This document shows, piece after piece, positions 1 to 10,590 of a stretch of 64,000 nt of DNA. A model generated the notes under the pieces. That model was not told the origin of the DNA, made no database searches, and saw only the letters and a program-made list of their open reading frames with translations. Both the position numbers and the translations under genes were made by a program. Position 1 is the first letter of the stretch. Each line of letters begins with the position of its first letter. Source of the DNA: Nitrospira sp. (GTDB lineage: Bacteria; Nitrospirota; Nitrospiria; Nitrospirales; Nitrospiraceae). The stretch covers positions 124,001 to 188,000 of the forward strand of contig JARFXQ010000002.1 of the NCBI GenBank assembly GCA_029194725.1, written 5' to 3'.

Positions 1-31
1 ACTGGCGAAACACTTGTAGAACGAGCGCGCC

Positions 32-358
32 ATGCCCAAAGTCAGAAGTAAGAAGCCCGCCCAGCCAAAGACGAGGACAAAAACAATTCCCTACGATCTC
101 CCGGCGCAATTGCGGACGCCCGAAGAAATGGCCGCTTACTTGGATGCTTGGCTTGAAGCTCCTGACGATGCGACGGGGATTGCCCGGGCGCTGGGGACAT
201 CGCTCGGGCGAAAGGAATGGCCAACGTGGCACGAGAAGCCGGGTTAAGTCGCGAAAGTCCCTACAAAGCTTTGAGCACCGATGGGAATCCCAGCTTCGCG
301 ACCATTCTGAAGGTTGCACGAGTTCTGGGCATCAAACTTCACGCCGAGGCAGCCTAAG
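32..358 (+). pseudogene. Frameshifted addiction-module antidote (HigA-like)
   Basis: The ATG at 32 opens a frame beginning MPKVRSKKPAQ, with the YDLPAQLRTPEEMAAYLDAW segment typical of the short helix-turn-helix antidotes that pair with RelE/HigB-type toxins. The frame is lost at a run of G near 205-209. Adding one G restores a continuous protein of about 108 aa to the TAA at 356-358, including the HTH segment (GMANVAREAGLSRESLYKAL) and FATILKVARVLGIKLHAEAA. The first 19 bases read LAKHL-stop in one frame and could be the tail of the partner toxin, which normally lies upstream, but that is too short to prove. It is either a true pseudogene or a homopolymer sequencing error. Confidence 0.7.
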
Positions 359-549
359 TCTTGACAGCAAGAGGTTTCCGGTTGGCACGCTTCTGACCCG
401 GTGGTCTCCCTCTTCCTCCCTACGACCCAACAATGGATCAGTACAAGCATGCTCAAATTGGCGCGTTTCTTTGTCTGACCGCGGCGCTGTGCTAAAGTCA
501 TGCCCGCATGCAATAGGACAGTTTTCCTTGTCCTTGAGGAGGCGTTGCC

Positions 550-1005
550 ATGAAGATACGTTGGGTGATGGGTCTCTCGGTTATCATAGCCTTCACTGCC
601 GGAACAGCTCAGGCCGATGGTCTCTTTGATAAGATGTTTGACCGCGCGGTAGATAGCGCTGAACGCAAGGCTCAAGACCGCATGAACCAGCGCATCGACC
701 AATCCATCGACAAGGCGATCAACAAAACAGAGGAAACTGTACAGTGCGTCGCCACCGATCAGGCGTGCCTGAAGCGGGCCAAGGATCAAGGCAAGCAGGT
801 GTCGATCGTCAACCAGCCTGCCCTGTCGGATACGGCCAAGTGCGTCGTCACGGATACAGTCTGTCTCAAACAGGCCAAGGCGCAAGGTAAGAAGATCGAG
901 ATCGTCGAGGAAGCCGAACTCGATACGCTCCGTTGTTCGGTGACCGATGCAGAATGCCTTAAGCGCGCAAAGGCCATGGGAAAGAAAGTGGAAATCATCG
1001 ACTGA
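550..1005 (+). CDS. Exported protein with three Cys-pair repeats
   Basis: A 151-aa protein of unrecognised family. An AGGAGG ribosome site lies 8-10 bases before the ATG. Residues 1-22 form a signal peptide ending TAQA, so the mature protein should be periplasmic. A charged, helical stretch follows (about 25-62, rich in D, R and K). The rest is three tandem copies of about 22-28 residues with the pattern C-x2-TD-x2-CLK-x-AK-x2-GK-x-hydrophobic-x-I, ending KKVEIID. Each copy has two cysteines six residues apart, which could form disulphides or bind a ligand. It stands alone between the antitoxin remnant and the tRNA-like element. No function is proposed. Confidence 0.75.
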   Translation: MKIRWVMGLSVIIAFTAGTAQADGLFDKMFDRAVDSAERKAQDRMNQRIDQSIDKAINKTEETVQCVATDQACLKRAKDQGKQVSIVNQPALSDTAKCVVTDTVCLKQAKAQGKKIEIVEEAELDTLRCSVTDAECLKRAKAMGKKVEIID

Positions 1006-1436
1006 CGGCGGCCGGTCTTCGCCGTTCGTCCGACAGCTTGTGGCTCCAAGCAGCGACGATCGAGTCACGCAGTCCCGCCTATAGCCGAAACAAGCCCACG
1101 TCATCCTTATTCACTACAGCTCGAGGCGTTCGAGGTAGCCTGTCAGCTCGACCTAGCCTTGGCCTTTCACGGGCCGGCCCTATTTGACCCCGGCCACCGC
1201 CCCTTCACAATAGGAGACCCTGGTGCGGGACGATTCGAACCCCGACACCGGACCGAAAGTCCACAATGCGCGTTAGCATTGTATCCCGCGCTCGGCGGCG
1301 CTGCGGAGCAACATCCTCGACCCCAATGGTATCGTATTGACACCTCCTGGCTCCCAATGCTAGGTTTCGCCGCTCTGCTTCGTGGCTCGCACGAACCCTT
1401 TAGGTTTGTCCAAATATCGCATGTGGATCTGGAACG
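1006..1436. other. Gene-free stretch before atpH
   Basis: About 430 bases without a convincing gene. It holds the tRNA-like element at 1221-1289 and a weak promoter-like pair, TTGACA at 1337-1342 and TAGGTT at 1361-1366 with an 18-base spacer, that could drive atpH. The F0 genes atpB, atpE and atpF, which often precede atpH, are not here. Confidence 0.5.
1221..1289 (-). other. Degenerate tRNA-like element
   Basis: On the minus strand the ends pair as a 7-bp acceptor-like stem (GCGGGAT with GTCCCGC) followed by A and an encoded CCA. Inside are a hairpin with a 6-bp stem (ACAATG/CATTGT), a second short hairpin (GGAC/GTCC) and the T-loop-like motif GGTTCGAATC. The T stem does not pair and no proper D arm or anticodon loop can be drawn, so this is probably a decayed or recombined tRNA rather than a working one. 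It lies just upstream of the rearranged ATP synthase locus. Confidence 0.3.
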
Positions 1437-1976
1437 GTGATTAAGACAACAGTTGCGCGACGTTACGCTCAAGCCCTCTTCGGGCTTCTCGATCAATCAA
1501 ACATCGAAGCCACACGGGGGGCACTGGCCGGCCTCGGTCAGGCTATGAAGGAATCAGCCCAGCTTCGCCACGTCGTGGCCTCACCTGTGTTCGGGATGGA
1601 GGAGAAGATTGCTGTCCTGACCGCACTCGGCGACAGGCTGGGGTGCCCTCCTGCCGGCAAAGCATTTTTGGGCCAGTTGGTGAAGAAAAACCGGGTGGGC
1701 TTCTTGCCGGAAATCGCCGACGCATTCGGCAAGTTGGTCGATCAATTAAAAGGGACGCAGCCTGTGACGGTTTCCTCCGCGACGGCTCTTCCACCGGAGG
1801 AACAAGATCGAATCAAGACGCACCTACGCCAATCGCTGAAGCGCGCCGTTGATGTGACGTTTCAGACCGACGCTGGTCATCTCGCCGGCTTGCAGATCCA
1901 CATCGGCAGCACGGTGGTCGACAGCACTGTCCGAGGTCGCTTGCGCGATTTGCAAGTTCTGTTGACGCGAGAATAA
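1437..1976 (+). CDS. atpH: ATP synthase F1 delta subunit
   Basis: A 179-aa delta (OSCP) subunit, which links the F1 head to the peripheral stalk of the membrane-bound ATP synthase. The start is GTG with a weak upstream GGA. The N-terminus has the family opening VARRYAQALFGL, and the C-terminal half carries the LAGLQIHIGSTVVDSTVRGRL segment typical of the family. Length is normal. The stop lies nine bases before the ATG of atpA, so the two are co-transcribed. Unusually, no atpF lies upstream, so delta is the first gene of this block and the F0 genes must be elsewhere. Confidence 0.93.
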   Translation: MIKTTVARRYAQALFGLLDQSNIEATRGALAGLGQAMKESAQLRHVVASPVFGMEEKIAVLTALGDRLGCPPAGKAFLGQLVKKNRVGFLPEIADAFGKLVDQLKGTQPVTVSSATALPPEEQDRIKTHLRQSLKRAVDVTFQTDAGHLAGLQIHIGSTVVDSTVRGRLRDLQVLLTRE

Positions 1977-1985
1977 GGAGTAGCC

Positions 1986-5053
<3,068 letters not shown>

Positions 5054-5074
5054 AGGGGAGAGAAAAGAAAGAAG

Positions 5075-5497
5075 ATGGCAGGGAAGATTCTCTTAGAAGT
5101 GGTAACGCCGGAGAAGCAACTGCTGAGCCAGCAGGTGGATGAAGTCATTGCCCCTGGGTCTGAGGGAGAATTCGGCGTCCTCCCGGGACACTGTCATTTC
5201 CTGTCAACCCTTCGCATCGGCGAGCTTCGTTATCGTGTCAATGGGCACACCCATTCAATGGCCGTTCTGTGGGGCTTCGCCGAAGTCACCCCGACCAAAG
5301 TCACCGTCATGGCGGAAATTGCGGAGAAAGCGGAAGACATTGATGTGGACCGTGCTACGGCCAAAGTCGCTGAGGTGGAGCGACGTCTTCAAGTGGGTGG
5401 CTTGCCGTCCGAAGTCAAAGAAGCCGAGATCAGTCTCGAAAAGGCTCGTCTTCGTAAGAAGATTGCCGAACGTTCTCGAAAAACCGGTCACGCCTAA
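5075..5497 (+). CDS. atpC: ATP synthase F1 epsilon subunit
   Basis: A 140-aa epsilon subunit, the inhibitory and coupling part of the central stalk that normally binds gamma. The N-terminal beta-sandwich (about 1-87) includes EVVTPEKQLLSQQVDEVIAP and GSEGEFGVLPGH. The C-terminal helical hairpin ends KARLRKKIAERSRKTGHA. Last gene of the block. A decayed second copy of its last 33 codons lies at 6709-6807. Confidence 0.95.
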   Translation: MAGKILLEVVTPEKQLLSQQVDEVIAPGSEGEFGVLPGHCHFLSTLRIGELRYRVNGHTHSMAVLWGFAEVTPTKVTVMAEIAEKAEDIDVDRATAKVAEVERRLQVGGLPSEVKEAEISLEKARLRKKIAERSRKTGHA

Positions 5498-5683
5498 ACT
5501 ACCAATACTCTCACTGCAGTACTTGCATTCCCAAGTTGGGCAACTTCCTAGCGCACAGACTATCCGCCATCCCGTTGCGCCCGACCGACAGAGCTGAGAG
5601 CACTCCGTCGGTCCAGAATACTGGTTACTGTGTTGTTCGAATTTCTCAAGGGCCCATAGGTTTCAGTGATCGCTGCCGGGCGG

Positions 5684-5730
5684 CTACTGTCCCAACTGGA
5701 TACTGATCACGATCCCACCCATGATTGGAT
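5684..5730 (-). pseudogene. Remnant of a DUF3365 gene 3' end
   Basis: On the minus strand this short piece reads IMGGIVISIQLGQ-stop, matching the C-terminus VMGAIVISIQL of the DUF3365 gene that starts just beyond it at 5745. The shared DNA is about 36 bases with few differences. It is most simply the tail of another, now deleted, tandem copy of that gene. Confidence 0.6.
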
Positions 5731-5744
5731 GGTGATCTGATCCC

Positions 5745-6353
5745 CTATCCAGGGAAACCGGGCGCCAACTGAATACTGATCACAATCGCACCCATGACAT
5801 CATTAACCTTGAAGTCTCGCTTTGGGCTGTCGGGATGGGCATTATGGCAGCCGATACAGGCTTGAGTGACGGCCAGATCGGGATACACCGCTTCATAATA
5901 CCGGGTGTCCCCGACCTTCGTGACTCCGGTGAACGGACGGTTGGGTTGAGTCGCAATAGTACCGAGCGCAATACTTTGGAGAGAAGTTGTCGCGATATTT
6001 CGCTTGTTGATCGGCCACAAGCTGATCAGCCGGTACCGTATGCCGATGCCCTTCTTCTCGAGGTGCCGACCGGATTCCAATAGAAATTGGGCCGGCAGGG
6101 GCAAGGTGTGCCTGGCTTCCCAATTTTCCGAGGCGACGACGATCCCTTTCGCTTGCATGCGTTCCACAACATGCCGGGTATACGAATCTCGGTCAGCCTC
6201 GATGACGGCATGGATATAGTCGGCTACCTGGTCCATCGACATACAGATCGATATGGCCCCAGGCAAGGTGCGAGCAGGGTACAGGACAATCGCGCTTCCT
6301 ATTGCACATCCCAACAGAACAGCTCCGCAGAGCATTTTTTGGGAGAACGTCAT
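5745..6353 (-). CDS. DUF3365 haem-binding exported protein, copy 1
   Basis: A 202-aa protein of the DUF3365 (Tll0287-like) family, whose members bind haem c through CxxCH and are thought to act as periplasmic redox or gas sensors. An AGGAGG site precedes the ATG. Residues 1-30 form an uncleaved anchor or signal segment. The haem motif CIGCH lies near residue 170, in the family context VTQACIGCHNAHPDSPKRDF. The C-terminus is GAIVISIQL, so the domain is complete. It faces atpC across 247 bases. A close paralogue lies at 7216-7845. Confidence 0.85.
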   Translation of the reverse strand: MTFSQKMLCGAVLLGCAIGSAIVLYPARTLPGAISICMSMDQVADYIHAVIEADRDSYTRHVVERMQAKGIVVASENWEARHTLPLPAQFLLESGRHLEKKGIGIRYRLISLWPINKRNIATTSLQSIALGTIATQPNRPFTGVTKVGDTRYYEAVYPDLAVTQACIGCHNAHPDSPKRDFKVNDVMGAIVISIQLAPGFPG

Positions 6354-6708
6354 AGATACCTCCTTGTTGTGCGCGCGGATCGATCGGCTGTCTAGTCACA
6401 GCCCCCGAGCAGGTGAATTGCGCTGATGATAAAAATGAGGAATCGTTGTGTCAGGAGACGAGCCAACCACGCTGTCGGATCAGTCTGAGAAAGAACCAGA
6501 ACCGACCGGAAGAGTCCGATGAACCTGTGCGGGCCGATAGGTATGTCTGCGTTACCGGCAAGTTCCCTGAAATGCAAGCAATCGCGGGAAGGTACCAACA
6601 AAGGCATAGCCCCATCCCCTCACTCTCAGGACACGAGGCGCGCACGCAGTCATACGACGCCGCAGCATACTCTCCAATCCATAAGTGGATCAACGGTTGA
6701 AAGCCGAA
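6354..6708. repeat. Duplicated upstream region, copy 1
   Basis: The 350 bases upstream of the first DUF3365 gene align by eye with those upstream of the second (7846-8216). Shared pieces include the TTGTGCGCGCGGA, GGGAAGGTACCAA and AGCATACTCTCCAATC blocks in the same order and spacing. No gene is evident. The conservation shows that the duplication included the promoter region, so both copies may be similarly regulated. Confidence 0.65.
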
Positions 6709-6807
6709 GGCTTGCCGTCCCAAGTCAAAGAAGCCTAAATCAGCCTTGAACAGGCTCGCCTGCGCAAAAAGATTGCAGAGCGGACAAGAAAAGCAGGCCA
6801 CCGTTAG
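6709..6807 (+). pseudogene. Remnant of the atpC 3' end
   Basis: Thirty-three codons read GLPSQVKEA-stop-ISLEQARLRKKIAERTRK then AGHR, against GLPSEVKEAEISLEKARLRK and its continuation in the real atpC. An in-frame TAA replaces a glutamate codon. It lies between the two DUF3365 genes in the same orientation that atpC has to copy 1, so the duplicated unit was atpC end plus DUF3365 gene. Confidence 0.85.
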
Positions 6808-6823
6808 AGCATCGATTCTCTCT

Positions 6824-7134
6824 CCAGGTGGTTGCGGTGAGGGTCACGATCCGCTGCATGGTGGCCAGCGGGATGCGATGCGGGCGACCGTCGCACGGAG
6901 CGTCCGGCTCAATGCCAGCCAGCCGCCGCTCGGTGAACCGGCGACGTTAGCGCCCAACGCATTCGCGAGCCGTCTGCAGCGTGACGGCAATGTCGTTGTT
7001 CATGAGGCCTTCGGTGGCGTGAAGCACGATCGAGCACGCAACACCAGGCGCGCGGTTGTGCGACGCTCCCGCGCCAAGCGGGTCAAGGTCTGACGTTCCT
7101 CGTCAGTGAGCTAAATGGGGACAACCACTCGCAT
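6824..7134 (-). pseudogene. Decayed IS630-type transposase, N-terminal part
   Basis: Read from the ATG at 7134 the sequence gives MRVVVPI-stop-LTDEERQTLTRLARERRT, then after a frameshift near 7030 continues IVLHATEGLMNNDIAVTLQT and RRRFTERRLAGIEPDAP. This is the N-terminal helix-turn-helix layout of IS630-family transposases. It has two in-frame stops and one shift, and the DDE catalytic part is missing. It sits directly after the atpC remnant. Confidence 0.7.
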
Positions 7135-7215
7135 GGCGAGCACCTCCGTACCTAAGGCCCTCCCACAACGCGATCCATGAATCACCCTATTTAAGACACG
7201 CTACACTGGAGATGC

Positions 7216-7845
7216 TCAGTAGCCCTCGGGTCGGACGCCGCTCGCCGGTTGTTGCCTCAACTCAATACTGATCACGATCGCGCCCATCACATCGTTAAGC
7301 TTGAAGTCACGCTTTGGGCTGTCAGGATGGGCATTGTGGCAACCGATACATGCTTGAGTTACGGCGCGATCTGGATAGACTGCCTCATAGTACCGCTTGT
7401 CAGCCACCTTCGTGACTCCGGTGTAGGGGCGGTTGGATTGAGTCAGGATGGTGCCGAGCCCGATACTTTGGAGAGGAGTCGTTGCGATATTACGTTTATT
7501 GATCGGCCACAAACTGATCAACCGATACTGCACACCTAAGCCTTGCTTGCCGACATTCTGTCCGGATTCAATCAGGAACTGGGCCGGGAGCGGCAACGTA
7601 CTCTGGTCCGCCCAGTTCTCCGAGGCAACCACGATCCCTTTCGTTTGCATGCGTTCCACGACATGCTTGGTGTACACATCTCGGTCAGCCTCGATGATGG
7701 CGTGAATATAGTCGGCTACCGTGTCCATCGGGAGACTGATGTTTGTGGTCTCAGGCATGGTGCGACCGGGCCATAGGACCGTCGCGCATCCTACTGCGAA
7801 TCCCAGCAGAGCGGCTCTCCACCACAATTTTTGGGAGGACATCAT
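7216..7845 (-). CDS. DUF3365 haem-binding exported protein, copy 2
   Basis: A 209-aa paralogue of the protein at 5745-6353, very similar along its whole length. Start at 7845 (MMSSQKLWW) because AGGAGG lies just upstream; a longer frame to 7893 reads through the ribosome site. Hydrophobic N-terminus to about residue 25, then SLPMDTVADYIHAIIEADRD and the haem motif CIGCH in QACIGCHNAHPDSPKRDFK. The C-terminus is extended by RQQPASGVRPEGY compared with copy 1. Its 5' region is duplicated as well, so it is a diverged tandem duplicate, not a recent copy. Confidence 0.85.
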   Translation of the reverse strand: MMSSQKLWWRAALLGFAVGCATVLWPGRTMPETTNISLPMDTVADYIHAIIEADRDVYTKHVVERMQTKGIVVASENWADQSTLPLPAQFLIESGQNVGKQGLGVQYRLISLWPINKRNIATTPLQSIGLGTILTQSNRPYTGVTKVADKRYYEAVYPDRAVTQACIGCHNAHPDSPKRDFKLNDVMGAIVISIELRQQPASGVRPEGY

Positions 7846-8216
7846 AGGTACCTCCTGGTTGTGCGCGCGGACGGATCGTCTGACCGGTGACACTCCGCGA
7901 GCAGATGAATTGCATGGATATGAAGCACGAAAAATCGTTGTGCCGGCGGACGGACCAATCCCTGTGCAGGATCAGTGCGGGCAATCACATGATCGGATCG
8001 GAAGGGTCTGATGGCCCCGTGCCAGTCAGCAGGTACGCCTGTTCCACCGGCTGGTTCTCTGTGGTACAAGGAATCGTGGGAAGGTACCAATGACATGGTT
8101 CCATTCCCTGGCTCGCATGAGGTGAGATGTCTACACAGTCACACGACACTGAAGCATACTCTCCAATCTAGGTACTGTTCAATCGCTGACTGCGGGAGTC
8201 TCGGGTAGAAGGACAA
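7846..8216. repeat. Duplicated upstream region, copy 2
   Basis: Second copy of the region upstream of a DUF3365 gene; see 6354-6708. It ends with a GTAGAAGG piece that corresponds to the sequence just before the atpC remnant in copy 1. No gene is seen here. Confidence 0.6.
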
Positions 8217-8286
8217 GACGCAACTGAAGACCATCATCAGTCGATTGACCGGTCGGTCGAGGCAACACCTATGCTGAGGTCATGTC

Positions 8287-8826
8287 ATGCGGTTCCCGCT
8301 TGAAACCAAACTGAAGGACGGCAGCCCAATTGAACTGGTGCTGGCGGAAAACTGGGATTTGCCGCCGCTCGCCAAGCTCTACGAACGAATCGTCGCCGAT
8401 GGCACGTCGTATCCCCACGAGCGTCCACTTACAGAGGATGAATTTCAGGACTATTGGGTACGGGGTAAGAGCACGGTGGTAGCCTACGAACGGCCGCGGA
8501 AGGACAAGGCCGATCTGCTCGGAGCCTTTTATCTCAAACCGAATTGGCCCGGTCGCGCGCAGCATGTGGCGAATGCAGGATTCATTGTCGCACCGGAGTG
8601 GCGAAATCGTGGGGTAGCTTGGCTGCTTGCCACCGTGATGCTCGACTATGCCAAAGAACTTGGGTATCGCAGCGTGATATTCAACCTGGTCTTTTCCGAA
8701 AATCAAGTTGCCCGATACCTATGGGAGAAGCTCGGTTTCCGTGTGCTCGGCGTGATTCCCGGCGCGGTTCGCATGAACGACGGTCAGTACCAAGACGCGC
8801 TCATTATGTTCCGCTCGTTGATCTAG
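8287..8826 (+). CDS. GNAT-family N-acetyltransferase
   Basis: A 179-aa acyl-CoA-dependent acetyltransferase of unknown substrate. The acetyl-CoA binding segment is seen as GFIVAPEWRNRGVAWLLATV (near residues 98-117), a variant of the usual R/Q-x-x-G-x-G/A loop. The C-terminal half has the family pattern FNLVFSENQVARYLWEKLGF. Its stop lies 12 bases before the methyltransferase gene, so the two are likely co-transcribed. Confidence 0.85.
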   Translation: MRFPLETKLKDGSPIELVLAENWDLPPLAKLYERIVADGTSYPHERPLTEDEFQDYWVRGKSTVVAYERPRKDKADLLGAFYLKPNWPGRAQHVANAGFIVAPEWRNRGVAWLLATVMLDYAKELGYRSVIFNLVFSENQVARYLWEKLGFRVLGVIPGAVRMNDGQYQDALIMFRSLI

Positions 8827-8838
8827 GGTGCGTCTTCC

Positions 8839-9600
8839 ATGTCAACCCAACCAATCTGGAATCCCCAACAGTACGCAGAGCATGCGCGGTTTGTGACGGA
8901 CCTCGGCGCGCCGCTGATTGACATGCTGGCTCCCAAACAGGGTGAACGTGTCCTGGATCTTGGTTGCGGCGACGGGGTGTTGACGAAGCAGCTCCTAGAC
9001 CTTGGCTGCGATGTCGTCGGAATAGATTCGAGCCAGGCGATGGTCGAGGCGGCGAAGGCTCTCGGCGTCCATGCTCAGGTGATCGATGGGCACCGGCTTC
9101 CCTTCCACCAGGAGTTCGATGCAGTCTTCAGCAACGCGGCCCTGCATTGGATGGTGAAACCGGACGAAGCGCTGTGCGGTATCCGGCAAGCATTACGCCC
9201 AGGTGGCCGGCTCGTGGCAGAGTTCGGGGGGAAAGGCAACCTCACCAACGTCCTGACCGGGCTTCACAAGGTTCTCAAGGCTTACGGCTGCGATCCTACG
9301 ACCGTTCAGCCCTGGTACTTTCCGACCGCAGAGGAGTATCGTGCGAGGCTGGAGCAGCAAGGGTTTCAGGTCGTCGCAATCGACCTGTTTCCTCGCCCGA
9401 CCGACTTACCGGGCGATCTCACGAAGTGGTTGGAAATGTTCGCCCAGCCCTTTTTCGATCTTATTTCCAGCGCGAGTCAAGCAGAATTCATTGCACGAGT
9501 GCGTGAGGTACTGCGACCGGTGTTGGCAAATCCAGATGGCCGCTGGAGGGTTGATTATGTCCGCCTGCGCTGCCACGCCGTCAAGCCGACCGTTGGGTGA
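8839..9600 (+). CDS. Class I SAM-dependent methyltransferase
   Basis: A 253-aa methyltransferase resembling trans-aconitate methyltransferase (Tam)-like enzymes. Motif I VLDLGCGDGVLTKQLL lies at residues 34-49, the acidic end of strand 2 is VVGIDSSQAMVEAA, and motif IV is FDAVFSNAALHWM. The substrate cannot be named. It follows the acetyltransferase gene closely. A DUF3365 remnant lies just downstream on the other strand. Confidence 0.87.
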   Translation: MSTQPIWNPQQYAEHARFVTDLGAPLIDMLAPKQGERVLDLGCGDGVLTKQLLDLGCDVVGIDSSQAMVEAAKALGVHAQVIDGHRLPFHQEFDAVFSNAALHWMVKPDEALCGIRQALRPGGRLVAEFGGKGNLTNVLTGLHKVLKAYGCDPTTVQPWYFPTAEEYRARLEQQGFQVVAIDLFPRPTDLPGDLTKWLEMFAQPFFDLISSASQAEFIARVREVLRPVLANPDGRWRVDYVRLRCHAVKPTVG

Positions 9601-9637
9601 TGAGAAAGTTCACACCGTTGCCGTCACAGAATTTTGA

Positions 9638-9729
9638 TCACGTGACATCGTTTGCCTTGTAATCGCTCTCCGGGCTACAGGGATGAGGATTGTGGCAGTC
9701 GGTGCAAGCTTGCATCACGGCGTAGCCTG
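9638..9729 (-). pseudogene. Remnant of a further DUF3365 gene
   Basis: The minus strand reads YAVMQACTDCHNPHPCSPES then DYKANDVT-stop. This matches the haem-motif region of the two intact genes (VTQACIGCHNAHPDSPKRDF), with a CTDCH haem site. The remaining 5' and 3' parts are gone. It is more diverged than copies 1 and 2 are from each other, so it came from an older or different paralogue. Confidence 0.75.
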
Positions 9730-9747
9730 TCTAGACGAGTTGTCTTG

Positions 9748-9764
9748 ACGCCCCATGGGGGCGT
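9748..9764. promoter_or_regulatory. Perfect GC hairpin before the Anbu gene
   Basis: ACGCCCC at 9748-9754 pairs perfectly with GGGGCGT at 9758-9764 around an ATG loop. There is no T-run on either side that would make it a clear terminator. It lies 94 bases before the Anbu start and could be an operator, an attenuator, or part of the scar left by the DUF3365 remnant. Confidence 0.35.
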
Positions 9765-9857
9765 AGTCTAGGCTTCCTCCCCTAGGCGCTGGTCTTTCTG
9801 GACTCGCGAGGGACGACCGAGCCTGTTCCAGTCATATCAGAACTGTGAGGGGTGCGG

Positions 9858-10586
9858 ATGACGTATTGTGTGGGAGTCATGGTCGAGTCGGGCTTGGTGC
9901 TCGCGTCCGATTCACGGACTAATGCCGGTGTAGATCAAATCGGCAACTTTCGGAAAATGACGGTGTTTGAGCGCCCCGGTGATCGGGTGATCGTGATGCT
10001 CAGTTCCGGCAATCTGGCGGTGACCCAGGGGGTGGTGGCCCTGCTGGAACAGGGGGGGCAGATGTACCAGCACAACATCTGGAGCTGCGGCTCCATGTAT
10101 GATGTCGCCTGCCTCGTGGGCGAGACCATGCGCGGGGTGCAGAACCGAGACGGACCCTATCTGTTGCAACACAATATCGATGCCAGTGCCGCGTTTATCC
10201 TGGGAGGGCAGATCTACGGCGAGCGGCACCGGTTGTTCAATCTCTATACGGAAGGCAATTTCATTGAAGCAACGCCGGATACGCTCTACTGCCAGAACGG
10301 GGAGGTCAAGTATGGGAAGCCGATCATCGACCGAGTGGTCACCTATTCGACCGGCCTGATGGAGGCGGCGAAATGCGTCCTGATCTCCTTTGACTCCACG
10401 ATGCGCAGCAACATCTCCGTCGGTCCGCCGATCGACTTACTGTGTTATGAACGAGATAGCCTCAAGGTCGCCCTCCAACGACGACTCGGAGACCATGACT
10501 CCTATTTCGACAACATGCGCGAGCAATGGGGAGCTGGGTTGAAGCGGCTGTTCAGTGAACTGCCTGATCCGCATTGGAACAATTGA
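9858..10586 (+). CDS. Proteasome-type peptidase Anbu
   Basis: A 242-aa Ntn-hydrolase of the Anbu (ancestral beta subunit) family. The ATG at 9858 is chosen over GTG 9852 because it places Thr directly after Met, giving the catalytic N-terminal Thr1 after Met removal. With that numbering, Asp17 (ASDSRTNAG) and Lys32 (NFRKM) are in place. Four bases separate it from the transglutaminase gene. Genome-context work on ATP-grasp amidoligases links Anbu with transglutaminase, alpha-E and circularly permuted ATP-grasp genes in a predicted peptide-synthesis or peptide-tagging system. All four are in this window. Confidence 0.9.
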   Translation: MTYCVGVMVESGLVLASDSRTNAGVDQIGNFRKMTVFERPGDRVIVMLSSGNLAVTQGVVALLEQGGQMYQHNIWSCGSMYDVACLVGETMRGVQNRDGPYLLQHNIDASAAFILGGQIYGERHRLFNLYTEGNFIEATPDTLYCQNGEVKYGKPIIDRVVTYSTGLMEAAKCVLISFDSTMRSNISVGPPIDLLCYERDSLKVALQRRLGDHDSYFDNMREQWGAGLKRLFSELPDPHWNN

Positions 10587-10590
10587 TCCT

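Noticed and set aside
244..1104. Long minus-strand open frame (286 codons) across the Cys-repeat gene
   Set aside because: It is antisense to a gene with a signal peptide, ribosome site and internal repeats; its translation has no domain pattern.
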